Positions 50,113-57,606 of a stretch of 64,000 nt of DNA are shown here, piece by piece. Origin of the DNA: Archangium gephyra. Lineage in GTDB: Bacteria > Myxococcota > Myxococcia > Myxococcales > Myxococcaceae. Location: the NCBI RefSeq assembly GCF_001027285.1, contig NZ_CP011509.1:12176501-12240500 (forward strand), written 5' to 3'. Each line of letters opens with the position of its first letter. Within the stretch, counting starts at the first letter, position 1. The translations under genes and the position numbers were made by a program. The notes under the pieces were generated by a model. The model saw only the letters and a list, made by a program, of their open reading frames with translations, was not told the DNA's origin and searched no databases.

Positions 50113-50775
50113 TCAGTGGAAGGCCACCGGAGACCGCACCGCGAAGAGCAGGTCATCGTGGTCGTCGTAGTTGCCGGTGCTGCAGATGGACGGGGCGCTG
50201 TTCGTGTTGCTGGAGTCGACGAAGCGGAAGTTGGCGCGCACGGCCTGCACACCGCCGGCCGGCAGGGTGTACGTGACGGCGAAGGTGTTCAGCCCGCTGC
50301 GGCTCGGCGTGTACGTGCCCAGGTACGTCCACGACGGGTTCTCCACGTTCGCCGTGTAGAACAGGTCCAGCTTGTCCTGCACGAGCGAATAGGCATACAC
50401 GGTCGCCTCCAGCTTCACCGTCTTGCCCGCCTCCAGGGCCGAGCCGTCCGGGGTGCTCACCGTGAGGTGCTCGATGGCCCGCTTCGCGAAGTAGCCACTC
50501 CAGGTGCCGTCCGCGCAGCTCGCCTCCAGCGTGTTGGGCCTGTTGGCCTCGGGGAACGTGTCCGAGCGGCCGTTGAGCAGCGCGCCCGAATCACAAGCCG
50601 CCCCCACGCCGGCGCAGAAGGGCGCCTGGTACGTCGCATCGAAGGTGGCGGCCGTGAGCGTCACCACCCCCTCCTCGTTCACCCCGAGCCCCTCCTCCGG
50701 GGTCAGCGCGGCGCCGCCGCAGGCAGCGAGGGCGTAGGACATCGAAGCAATGACAATGAGCAGGTTCTGGCGCAT
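50113..50775 (-). CDS. hypothetical secreted lipoprotein
   Basis: 220 residues. Signal MRQNLLIVIASMSYALAAC (Cys19). Two halves: residues about 30-85 with FCAGVGAACDSGALLNGR, and a C-terminal beta domain FANVENPSWTYLGTY-like (here LFYTANVENPSWTYLGTYTP) ending ICSTGNYDDHDDLLFAVRSP. The YDDHDDL motif recurs at the C-termini of myxobacterial secreted enzymes; here it stands alone. Convergent with the preceding lipoprotein gene. Confidence 0.7.
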   Translation of the reverse strand: MRQNLLIVIASMSYALAACGGAALTPEEGLGVNEEGVVTLTAATFDATYQAPFCAGVGAACDSGALLNGRSDTFPEANRPNTLEASCADGTWSGYFAKRAIEHLTVSTPDGSALEAGKTVKLEATVYAYSLVQDKLDLFYTANVENPSWTYLGTYTPSRSGLNTFAVTYTLPAGGVQAVRANFRFVDSSNTNSAPSICSTGNYDDHDDLLFAVRSPVAFH

Positions 50776-50902
50776 GTGAGTCGTCCTCCATCAACAGGGG
50801 ATACGGCTGGGGTTCGCTGCCCGTCCCGAGCGGTTCGGGCCGGCTGATGAGGAAGAAGTACTGCGTCTGTCGTTACGACGAAACCGGCATAATCTCGTCC
50901 GG

Positions 50903-50917
50903 AACGTTCGAGAAAAT
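50903..50917. repeat. 15-bp inverted repeat, distal copy
   Basis: Reverse complement of 51833-51847 (ATTTTCTCGAACGTT). It lies just past the 3' end of the lysR-type gene. See the operator candidate at 51833. Confidence 0.6.
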
Positions 50918-50925
50918 CGAAATGC

Positions 50926-51828
50926 CTACTCCGAGCGCTGGCCCTGGAAGCGCGAGATGAGCCAGGAAGCCGCGGGCCCCGGTGGGGTGTCCGTCCGGTA
51001 GATGGCGTCGAAGGTGTAGGAACCGCCCTTGTAGTCGGGCATGTCGAGGTGGACGAGGCGCCCGGACTCGAGGTCCTCGCGAATCATCGGGATGGGCATG
51101 TTCCCCCACCCGATGCCTTCCCTCAGCAGCATGTGCTTGGAGCCGAGGTCCGCCAGCCGCCACGTCCGGGGGCTCACCACCGCGATGTCCTTGCCTTGCG
51201 TGAGCGTCGAGCGGTCCGTCAGCACGAGCTGCACATGCTCCCGCCCAGCACCTGGCCGGTTGCGCTTCGCCCGCGCCAGCGGATGCTCCGGGGCCGCCAC
51301 GGGAATCATCCGCACACTGCCAATCGAGATGCGTTCAATCCCATCGAGGCCCGCGTCGAGCGGTCCGCTGACCCCGAGCGTGGCCGCGCCATCGAGCACC
51401 CGCTGCGTCACCGCGCCGAGCGCCTCCATGTGCAGGTGCAGCGACACCGTCGGAAACTCCTCCCGGAAGGACTTGAGCGCATCGACCACACGCGACGCGG
51501 GCAGAATCACGTCGAGGGCGACGCGGAGCTCCGCCTCGAGCCCCTGCAGCAGCCCCTTCACCTTGGCGCGCAGCCCGTCCACGCCATGGGAGACGGTGCG
51601 CGCCTCCGCCAGCACCATGCGCCCCGCCTCCGTCAGCTGAGGCTTCCGCGTCGACTCGCGGTCGAAGAGCGACACACCGAGCTGCGCCTCCAGGTTGGCG
51701 ATCGTGTAGCTGATGACCGACGTGGCCCGGTTCAACTGGCGCGCCGCCCCAGCGAAGCTGCCCACCTCCACCACCGTCATGAAGACCCGCAACTGATCAA
51801 GCGTCGGCGTACCGGGTTCCGAGGACAT
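50926..51828 (-). CDS. LysR-type transcriptional regulator
   Basis: 300 residues from Met 51828 (MSSEPGTPTLDQLRVFMTVV). N-terminal winged helix with VGSFAGAARQLNRATSVISYTIANLEAQLG and LFDRESTRKPQLTEAG; the C-terminal effector domain has two alpha/beta lobes (ELRVALDVILPASRVVDALK, RMIPVAAPEHPLA). An upstream in-frame ATG (51867) is unlikely because it would overlap the likely operator. Divergent from the NAD(P) oxidoreductase gene, which it probably controls. Effector unknown. Confidence 0.9.
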   Translation of the reverse strand: MSSEPGTPTLDQLRVFMTVVEVGSFAGAARQLNRATSVISYTIANLEAQLGVSLFDRESTRKPQLTEAGRMVLAEARTVSHGVDGLRAKVKGLLQGLEAELRVALDVILPASRVVDALKSFREEFPTVSLHLHMEALGAVTQRVLDGAATLGVSGPLDAGLDGIERISIGSVRMIPVAAPEHPLARAKRNRPGAGREHVQLVLTDRSTLTQGKDIAVVSPRTWRLADLGSKHMLLREGIGWGNMPIPMIREDLESGRLVHLDMPDYKGGSYTFDAIYRTDTPPGPAASWLISRFQGQRSE

Positions 51829-51832
51829 ATCT

Positions 51833-51847
51833 ATTTTCTCGAACGTT
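51833..51847. promoter_or_regulatory. candidate LysR operator, proximal copy of inverted repeat
   Basis: ATTTTCTCGAACGTT, whose reverse complement recurs at 50903-50917 on the far side of the gene. It sits in the 120-base divergent region, 5 bases before the lysR start, and includes the imperfect palindrome TCGAACGTTTCGA, the T-N11-A-like spacing expected for LysR boxes. Confidence 0.45.
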
Positions 51848-51948
51848 TCGATCCAACTTATCCCCATTTCGTCGACAGGAGAATCGCCTTACATCTTCCG
51901 CATCAACCCCCAGCGGACCGGGCCCGGCCCGCTCCAAAGGAGCTCGTC

Positions 51949-52545
51949 ATGACCTACGCCATCCTCGGTTCCGGTGCGATTGGCAGTGCCGTTGCCCGTC
52001 AGTTCGCTCGCAAGGGCCTCCACGTCCTGCTCGCCAACAGCCGCGGTCCCGCGTCACTCGCCGGCCTGGTGAAGGAGCTGGGCAAGCACGTCACCGCCGT
52101 CTCCGTCGAGGAGGCGGCCCGGGCGGACGTCGTCATCCTGGCCGTGCCCTTCACGGCGGTGCCCGAAGCCGTGAGCGGCGTCACCCATTGGGAGGGACGG
52201 ATCGTCGTCGACGCGACGAACGCGATCGACTTCGCCACGTTCACGCCCAGCGACCTGGGCGGCCGTCTCTCGAGCGAGCTCGTGGCCAGCGCGGTCCCCG
52301 GGGCTCGGGTGGTGAAGGCCTTCAACACGCTTCCCGCGGCCCTCCTGGCCGAAGTGCCGGAGCAGGAGGGAGGGCGGCGTGTCCTCTTCCTGTCGGGCAA
52401 CGACGCGAAGGCCAACACCGAGGTCGCCCGGCTGATCGAGCAACTCGGCTTCGCGCCCCTCGAGCTCGGCAAGCTCGCCGAGGGCGGCCGGCTCCAGCAG
52501 TTCGGCGGGCCCTTGATGGTCCACAACCTGCTCAAGCGCGGTTGA
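51949..52545 (+). CDS. NADPH-dependent F420 reductase-like/NAD(P)-binding oxidoreductase
   Basis: 198 residues after AAAGGAGCTCGTC. Starts MTYAILGSGAIGSAVARQFARKG, a dinucleotide-binding GxGxIG motif. ADVVILAVPFTAVPE and VVDATNAIDF and ARVVKAFNTLPAALLAE match the F420-dependent NADP reductase/DUF1776-like NADP_oxidoreductase family, in which the small substrate site varies. Divergent from the LysR gene, so likely inducible. Cytoplasmic. Confidence 0.85.
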   Translation: MTYAILGSGAIGSAVARQFARKGLHVLLANSRGPASLAGLVKELGKHVTAVSVEEAARADVVILAVPFTAVPEAVSGVTHWEGRIVVDATNAIDFATFTPSDLGGRLSSELVASAVPGARVVKAFNTLPAALLAEVPEQEGGRRVLFLSGNDAKANTEVARLIEQLGFAPLELGKLAEGGRLQQFGGPLMVHNLLKRG

Positions 52546-52690
52546 GCCGAACCGCCCTGTCCTCCCAGGTGGCCGTTTTCACTCGGGTTTTCCCGGGGGG
52601 CGGCAGGGGCCGCACGTGAATTCCAAGAGCCTGGGAAATCCGGACGCAACTCCGGGACGGACCTCGCGACAATCATTCCAGGAGATTCGC

Positions 52691-53368
52691 ATGTCCAACT
52701 ACCGCATCCGCCAGGGCGACACCCTCTCGGGCCTTGCCTCCCGTTTCAAGACCAGCGTCTCGGAGTTGGCGCGCATCAACAAGATCGCCAACCCGAACCT
52801 CATCTACGCGGGCAAGACCCTGCGCATCCCCGGCCACGCCCGGAACGACAGCTTCGAGCCCACCCGGGGTGGTACGCGCGGCGGCGGCACGAAGTCCTCC
52901 GGTGGCACGGGCCACAGCGGCGGGACGCGCGGCGGCGGGCAGGTCGGTGAGAGCCGTGGCACGGGGAGCCCGGGCCAGGCGACGCCCGCGATGCGCAAGC
53001 TCGCGAGCGCGGGCCGCGCGGCGGCGATGAGCATCGGCGGGTACAACAGCCAGGGCCTGTGCGCCACCGGCGTGAGCAAGGCCATCCAGAACGCCTTCGG
53101 CTTCAAGGTCTGGGGCAACGGCAACCAGATCGACAACAACCTGCCGCGCGACAAGTTCAAGCAGGTCAACATGTCGCTCGCGGAGGCGCTGAAGATTCCG
53201 GGCCTCGTGCTCACCTGGGAGAAGACCTCGTCGCGCGCGGGCAGCATCTACGGCCACACCGCCATCACCACCGGCGACGGCCGCTCGTCCGTGAGCGACT
53301 TCATCGAGCGCAACACGCTGGGCGCCGGGGGCCGCACCGGCCTGAAGATCTTCATGCCGACGATCTGA
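52691..53368 (+). CDS. LysM protein with CHAP-like C-terminal domain
   Basis: 225 residues after CCAGGAGATTCGC. LysM (residues about 1-47: YRIRQGDTLSGLASRFKTSV and NPNLIYAGKTLRIPG) binds peptidoglycan or chitin. A Gly/Thr/Ser-rich linker follows. The C-terminal domain has GGYNSQGLCATGVSKAIQNAFG and later YGHTAITTGDG; a Cys before a helix and a His in a GHTAI strand are the layout of CHAP/NlpC-type amidases. Lack of a signal peptide suggests export by another route or use by a phage-like/T6 system; a lytic role is inference. Followed by a strong terminator. Confidence 0.75.
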   Translation: MSNYRIRQGDTLSGLASRFKTSVSELARINKIANPNLIYAGKTLRIPGHARNDSFEPTRGGTRGGGTKSSGGTGHSGGTRGGGQVGESRGTGSPGQATPAMRKLASAGRAAAMSIGGYNSQGLCATGVSKAIQNAFGFKVWGNGNQIDNNLPRDKFKQVNMSLAEALKIPGLVLTWEKTSSRAGSIYGHTAITTGDGRSSVSDFIERNTLGAGGRTGLKIFMPTI

Positions 53369-53402
53369 CTCCCGCCACACGGCAGGACACCGCCGCAACC
53401 AC

Positions 53403-53439
53403 CGCCTCCGGGGCTATTGCCCGGGGGCGTTGTCGTTTT
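53403..53439 (+). terminator. Rho-independent terminator
   Basis: 10-bp stem CGCCTCCGGG/CCCGGGGGCG (one G-U pair), 7-base loop, followed by TTGTCGTTTT. Ends the LysM gene transcript. Confidence 0.8.
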
Positions 53440-53486
53440 CGCGATAGTCATCATCCCGCCGGGCAAAAGGCCTCTACAGTGCGGGC

Positions 53487-54158
53487 ATGAACCTCAACCG
53501 CCCGTGGATCGCCGCTCTCCTCTTCGCGTTGGCCATGCCCGCCTTCGGCAGTTCCATCAACGAAGCAGCCCGTGAGATCAACCTCAAGGTCGTCTACGTG
53601 GGAGCGGAGAGCGCGGCCACGGCGGCCAACCTCCAGTTCATCCACGCCAACACCCGGCCGGAGATCCGGGGGCAGCTGTCGCGGAGCCCCGGCCCCAAGG
53701 GCGAAGTCCTCGCCTTCGACTTCGTCCCGATCCCCAAGGGAGACGGCCGCGGCTACAAGCCCCGCTTCCACCTGGCCACGGCCCTCGGCGCGCCCGAGGC
53801 GCGTGAGCTGCGGCGCCTCGCGCTGAAGGACGTGGACGCGGTGGTGTTCATCGCGGACAGCGATCCGGCCCGGATGAAGGCCAACCAGGAGTCCCTCCGC
53901 AACCTCAAGTCGGACCTGGAGGCGCAGGGCCTGGACTGGACGACGGTGCCGTGGGTGTACCAGTTCGTCAACCGGGAGCACCCCAAGGCGTTGCCGGTGG
54001 AGGAGATGTCCCGGCAGCTGCGGACGGGCGAGCAGCCGGTCATCGTCGCGGAGCTGAAGACGGGCGCTGGCATCCTGGACACGATGAAGGCCATCGCGAA
54101 GCTGTGCATGATGGAGATGAAGAAGGGCGCCGAGCAGAAGGCGCCGCCGGCCCGCTGA
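53487..54158 (+). CDS. MglA-like protein with degenerate GTPase motifs and signal-like N-terminus
   Basis: 223 residues. Residues 22-215 align, without gaps, to the gliding-motility GTPase MglA as I recall it: AREINLKVVYVG, NLQFIHANTRPEIRG, FDFVPIPKGDGRGYKPRFHLAT, DVDAVVFIADSDPARMKANQES, LEAQGLDWTTVPWVYQF and TGAGILDTMKAIAKL. But the P-loop (GxxxxGKTT in MglA) is GAESAATAA (residues 39-47) with no Lys, the TVPGQ switch is TALGA, and NKRD is VNRE. It therefore should not bind or cleave GTP normally. MNLNRPWIAALLFALAMPAFGS replaces the MglA start and looks like a signal peptide. Role unknown; perhaps a decoy or a periplasmic binder. Confidence 0.75.
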   Translation: MNLNRPWIAALLFALAMPAFGSSINEAAREINLKVVYVGAESAATAANLQFIHANTRPEIRGQLSRSPGPKGEVLAFDFVPIPKGDGRGYKPRFHLATALGAPEARELRRLALKDVDAVVFIADSDPARMKANQESLRNLKSDLEAQGLDWTTVPWVYQFVNREHPKALPVEEMSRQLRTGEQPVIVAELKTGAGILDTMKAIAKLCMMEMKKGAEQKAPPAR

Positions 54159-54192
54159 GCCGCTTCTCCGCCCGTCGAAGAGGACCGCACCC

Positions 54193-55857
54193 ATGAGCGA
54201 ACACCCCTCCCTCACCGAAGGCTTCCTCACGCACCAGGTCACCAACCAGGCCCCGCCACTCACCTATGACGCGTGGGCGACCGACACGGTGTTGCGTGAA
54301 GCCGTGACCCGGGAAGGGGGCGGCTGGGCGGAGGCCGAGCTCGCGAAGTACGGTCCCCTCGTGGGCGGTGAGCTGATGCAGCTCGGGTTCGTCGCCAACG
54401 AGAACAAACCGAAGTTCCGGCCCTTCGACCGGTACGGCAACCGTCTGGACGAGGTGGAGTTCCACCCCGCCTACCACCGCCTCATGGAGCTGGCCATCGC
54501 CCATGGCGTGCCGAACTTCGCCTGGCGTCACGAGGACAAGCCCGGTGCCCACGTGGCCCGCATGGCGCTGTTCTATCTGCACAACCAGGCGGACCAGGGC
54601 ACGAGCTGCCCCCTGACGATGACGTACGCCAGCGTGCCCGCGCTGCGCCGCCAGCCCGAGCTCGCCCGGGAGTGGATGCCCCGCTTGAGCTCGGACACCT
54701 ATGATCCGCGCTTCATCCCCGCGGCGCACAAGCGGGGCGCCACCCTCGGCATGGGCATGACCGAGAAGCAGGGTGGCTCGGATGTGCGGACCAACACCAC
54801 GCGGGCGCATCAGCAGGGGAGCCGCGGACCCGGGCAGCCCTATGCGCTCGTGGGCCACAAGTGGTTCTTCTCTGCCCCCATGAGTGATGCGTTCCTCGTG
54901 CTCGCGCAGGCCGAGGGCGGGTTGTCGTGCTTCCTGCTGCCGCGCTTCACGCCGGACGGCGAGCGCAATGCCATCCGCATCCAGCGCCTCAAGGACAAGC
55001 TCGGTGACTGGAGCAACGCCAGCTCCGAGGTCGAGTTCCACGGCGCCACCGCGTGGATGGTGGGCGAGGAAGGCCGCGGCGTCTCCACCATTCTCGAGAT
55101 GGTGGCCCTGACGCGCCAGGACTGCATGATCGGCTCGAGCGGCCAGATGCGCCAGGCGCTCGTGCAGGCCATCCACCATGCCCGGCACCGCAAGGCCTTC
55201 AGCAAGCGGCTGATCGAGCAACCGCTGATGATGAACGTGCTCGCGGACCTGGCGCTCGAATCCGAAGCGCACACCGTGCTCACCGCGCGCGTGGCCCGGG
55301 CCGTGGATGCGAGCCACCGGGACGCCCGGGAAGCGGCCTTCGGGCGGATCGCGACGGCCATCGGCAAGTACTGGGTGTGCAAGCGTGCGCCCGCCTTCAT
55401 CAACGAGGCCCAGGAGTGCCTTGGCGGTGCCGGCTACGTGGAGGAGTCGAACCTCGCGCGGCTGTACCGGCAGGCCCCGCTCAACTCCATCTGGGAGGGC
55501 AGCGGCAACATCCAGTGCCTCGACATGCTGCGCGCCGTCACCCGCGAGCCGGCCAGCCGCGACGCCCTGTTCGCTGAAATCCTCGCCGCCCGCGGTGGAC
55601 ATCCGGCGCTCGATGCCGAAGCCGCGCGGCTGGCCAGGGAGTTCGACGACCTGGGCACGCTCGAGTCGCGCTCGCGCTTCATCGTCGAGCGCCTCGCCCT
55701 GGCGCTGCAGGCGTCCCTCCTCATCCGCGCCGGCAACCCCCAGGTCTCCGACGCCTTCTGCGAGTCGCGGCTGGCCGGTGCGCACGGGCAGACCTTCGGC
55801 ACGCTGCCGGGCCACGCTCCGTTCCACGCGCTCATCCAGCGCGCCTTCGCGGAGTGA
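54193..55857 (+). CDS. aidB: AidB-type acyl-CoA dehydrogenase homologue
   Basis: 554 residues. Matches AidB at the N-terminus (LREAVTREGGGWAEAELAKYG), in the FAD-binding core TLGMGMTEKQGGSDVRTNTTRA and VGHKWFFSAPMSDAFLVLAQ, in IRIQRLKDKLGDWSNASSEVEF, and in the end RLYRQAPLNSIWEGSGNIQCLDMLR. In E. coli, AidB is induced by alkylating agents and binds DNA through a C-terminal domain; it has weak isovaleryl-CoA dehydrogenase activity. Follows the MglA-like gene by 34 bases and may be co-transcribed. No other ada-regulon gene is near. Confidence 0.93.
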   Translation: MSEHPSLTEGFLTHQVTNQAPPLTYDAWATDTVLREAVTREGGGWAEAELAKYGPLVGGELMQLGFVANENKPKFRPFDRYGNRLDEVEFHPAYHRLMELAIAHGVPNFAWRHEDKPGAHVARMALFYLHNQADQGTSCPLTMTYASVPALRRQPELAREWMPRLSSDTYDPRFIPAAHKRGATLGMGMTEKQGGSDVRTNTTRAHQQGSRGPGQPYALVGHKWFFSAPMSDAFLVLAQAEGGLSCFLLPRFTPDGERNAIRIQRLKDKLGDWSNASSEVEFHGATAWMVGEEGRGVSTILEMVALTRQDCMIGSSGQMRQALVQAIHHARHRKAFSKRLIEQPLMMNVLADLALESEAHTVLTARVARAVDASHRDAREAAFGRIATAIGKYWVCKRAPAFINEAQECLGGAGYVEESNLARLYRQAPLNSIWEGSGNIQCLDMLRAVTREPASRDALFAEILAARGGHPALDAEAARLAREFDDLGTLESRSRFIVERLALALQASLLIRAGNPQVSDAFCESRLAGAHGQTFGTLPGHAPFHALIQRAFAE

Positions 55858-55917
55858 GCCGAAGCTCCCGGCGCGCGGCCGTGCGGGAGACGACAGTGCA
55901 ACTGTCCTGGGGCCCCA

Positions 55918-55946
55918 TGGAAGGGCCCCCCTCCCATCCCCACCCT
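55918..55946 (+). promoter_or_regulatory. recurrent promoter-like element upstream of 56002 gene
   Basis: TGGAAG, 17 bases, CACCCT (55941-55946), 55 bases before the ATG. Confidence 0.3.
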
Positions 55947-56001
55947 CGGCTGCCCTGAAGGGCACCACCACGGTTGTCTGACGTGCAGCAGGAGGGAAAA
56001 T

Positions 56002-56505
56002 ATGAACGGGAAATGGTCGCGGGCGGCCCTCATCACACTCCTCACGGTGGCCGGTGTCGGAGGATGTGGCGCGCAGGACGATGAAGTGGATACACAGGCC
56101 GCCCCCCTCGCGCTGGAGATCGAGCCGGACTGCGAGAGCGTGAGGGTGAGCGCGAAGCTGACCTGGCCGCCCAACCACAAGTTCCGCCTCATCACCCTGA
56201 GCGGCGGCGAGGACCTCACCGTCACCATCGACTCGGTGACCCAGGACGAGCCCGTGCATGAGAGGGAGGACCGCCACACCTCGCCCGACGCCCGGTGGGT
56301 GGAGGACCGGACGGACGCGGTGTACCTGCGGGCCGAGCGCAGTGGGCGGGGAGACGGCCGCATGTACCGCATCCACTTCACGGCCACCCGCGAGGACGAT
56401 GACAGGGAGTGCACGGGCACGGTGCAGGTGGGCGTCCCGCATGACCAGGGCAAGGGCTCGGCGCCCGTCGACTCCGGTGGCGCCTACGACTCCTTCGGTG
56501 GGTAG
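56002..56505 (+). CDS. hypothetical lipoprotein with WPPNHK motif
   Basis: 167 residues after GCAGGAGGGAAAAT. Signal ends TVAGVGGC (Cys22). The mature part contains AKLTWPPNHKFRLITLS, a motif seen at the start of Ig-like domains in many secreted myxobacterial proteins, then VTIDSVTQDEP and YRIHFTATREDDDRECTGTV, completing one beta-sandwich with one disulphide. Surface or periplasmic; binding function likely. Confidence 0.7.
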   Translation: MNGKWSRAALITLLTVAGVGGCGAQDDEVDTQAAPLALEIEPDCESVRVSAKLTWPPNHKFRLITLSGGEDLTVTIDSVTQDEPVHEREDRHTSPDARWVEDRTDAVYLRAERSGRGDGRMYRIHFTATREDDDRECTGTVQVGVPHDQGKGSAPVDSGGAYDSFGG

Positions 56506-56823
56506 TCCGAGAAGCCCCGGCGGCAGGTGCCTGGACGTGGACACCGGGACCGCGCGCTGAACTCGGATGGACCGCTCCCTTGCGGCTGTGGGGGATGCTG
56601 GCCTTTGCTTCTGAGCGCGGGTGCCGCGGGTGGAGCCCTTGGCTCCCCCGCGTGCTCCCGGGCTGTCCTCACGGGCCCTCCGCAAGTCCTCGCAAAGACT
56701 TGGAGACCGGTAGATGAACCCGTCCACCTCCGGCTCGGAGACCACGGCTCGGAGACCACGACGTCGTCCCCTCGGTGGCATAGGCAGGGCTCGACGCCAC
56801 AGAACTGGCCCAGCAGCTCGAAG
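56506..56823. other. 318-bp intergenic region between convergent genes
   Basis: No gene supported. Contains a GC-rich hairpin at 56625-56652 (CGCGGG-T-GGAGCC against GGCTCCCCCGCG) that may stop transcription from both sides, and a 14-bp tandem duplication GGCTCGGAGACCAC at 56732-56745 and 56746-56759. Confidence 0.55.
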
Positions 56824-57606
56824 CTACCCGCCCCAGCGTGTGACGAGAGCGGCTCGGCTACTCACCCCCAGCTTGTCGAAGATTCGCTGCATGTGCTTTT
56901 TCACCGTGCTGGGCGAGACTTCAAGTTCCATGGCAATAAGATGGTTGTCCCAGCCCTTGAGGGCGCATGTCACCACCTGCATCTCGCGAGCGGTGAGAAT
57001 GTTTCTCATGGAGGCCGGCAAGGGAGACGTGTGGCGCTCCACCTCTTGGAGAACCAGTGCCCAGGGCCGCGGGCCGTTACCATCCTCGGGGAGAGGCATG
57101 AAGGAGACGCGCAGGTCAATCCCAGGGCCGGAGCGTGTCCAAACATCAGGCGCGTCCAACCCCAACCCCGCGGTGGCTGACAGCCGGGCGAGCTGCTCCA
57201 GCAGGACTCTCGGGATGCCCCCAGGAGCCCGCTCGATAGGCGCGAACCAGCGCTCCAGCAGCAGGGTGGCTTGGTCCGTGCGCCTCAGCTCAAGATTGGG
57301 GGAACGCAGCACAAGAGACCCCGAGCCCGGGTGATGGAGTAGAGCCTCCAAGAGCGGACTGCGTTCCGCCTCCTCTTCTGTTACTTTGGGTGTGGATGAC
57401 CATCGCAGGAAAGGCTTGAGCTGCGACTCGGACGGGTGTTGAACCAGAAATACCGCCGACTCCGCCCGCAGTTCCTCCAATCGCGCCTGATCCACCGCCG
57501 ACTCCGCCAGTAGGACCTCCACCTCCGCCTGAGCCTCCGCATCAAGCGAACCCGCCAGGTAGCACTCCAGAAGTGGATCTGGGACGCGCCGCGGAACCAC
57601 GCTCAT
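56824..57606 (-). CDS. anti-sigma-like domain fused to LuxR-type HTH
   Basis: 260 residues. Residues about 10-55 (PDPLLECYLAGSLDAEAQAE, ARLEELRAESAVFLVQHP) resemble the N-terminal helical domain of anti-sigma factors but lack the zinc Cys/His. The middle (about 90-190) has a PAS-like or ligand domain, IDLRVSFMPLPEDGNGPRPWALVL. Residues about 198-255 are a LuxR/GerE HTH: LTAREMQVVTCALKGWDNHLIAMELEVSPSTVKKHMQRIFDKLG. The start overlaps the ECF sigma stop by four bases (57603-57606), so the pair is coupled. It could hold the sigma factor in check and bind DNA itself. Confidence 0.72.
   Translation of the reverse strand: MSVVPRRVPDPLLECYLAGSLDAEAQAEVEVLLAESAVDQARLEELRAESAVFLVQHPSESQLKPFLRWSSTPKVTEEEAERSPLLEALLHHPGSGSLVLRSPNLELRRTDQATLLLERWFAPIERAPGGIPRVLLEQLARLSATAGLGLDAPDVWTRSGPGIDLRVSFMPLPEDGNGPRPWALVLQEVERHTSPLPASMRNILTAREMQVVTCALKGWDNHLIAMELEVSPSTVKKHMQRIFDKLGVSSRAALVTRWGG

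Noticed and set aside
54040-56781. 913-residue open frame on the minus strand
   Set aside because: It spans AidB and its neighbours on the opposite strand, has Arg/Gly/His/Val-rich composition and no domain; it is a high-GC antisense shadow.
56506-57180. plus-strand open frame across 56527-57180
   Set aside because: It overlaps the HTH gene on the other strand and starts without a ribosome site; no domain recognised.
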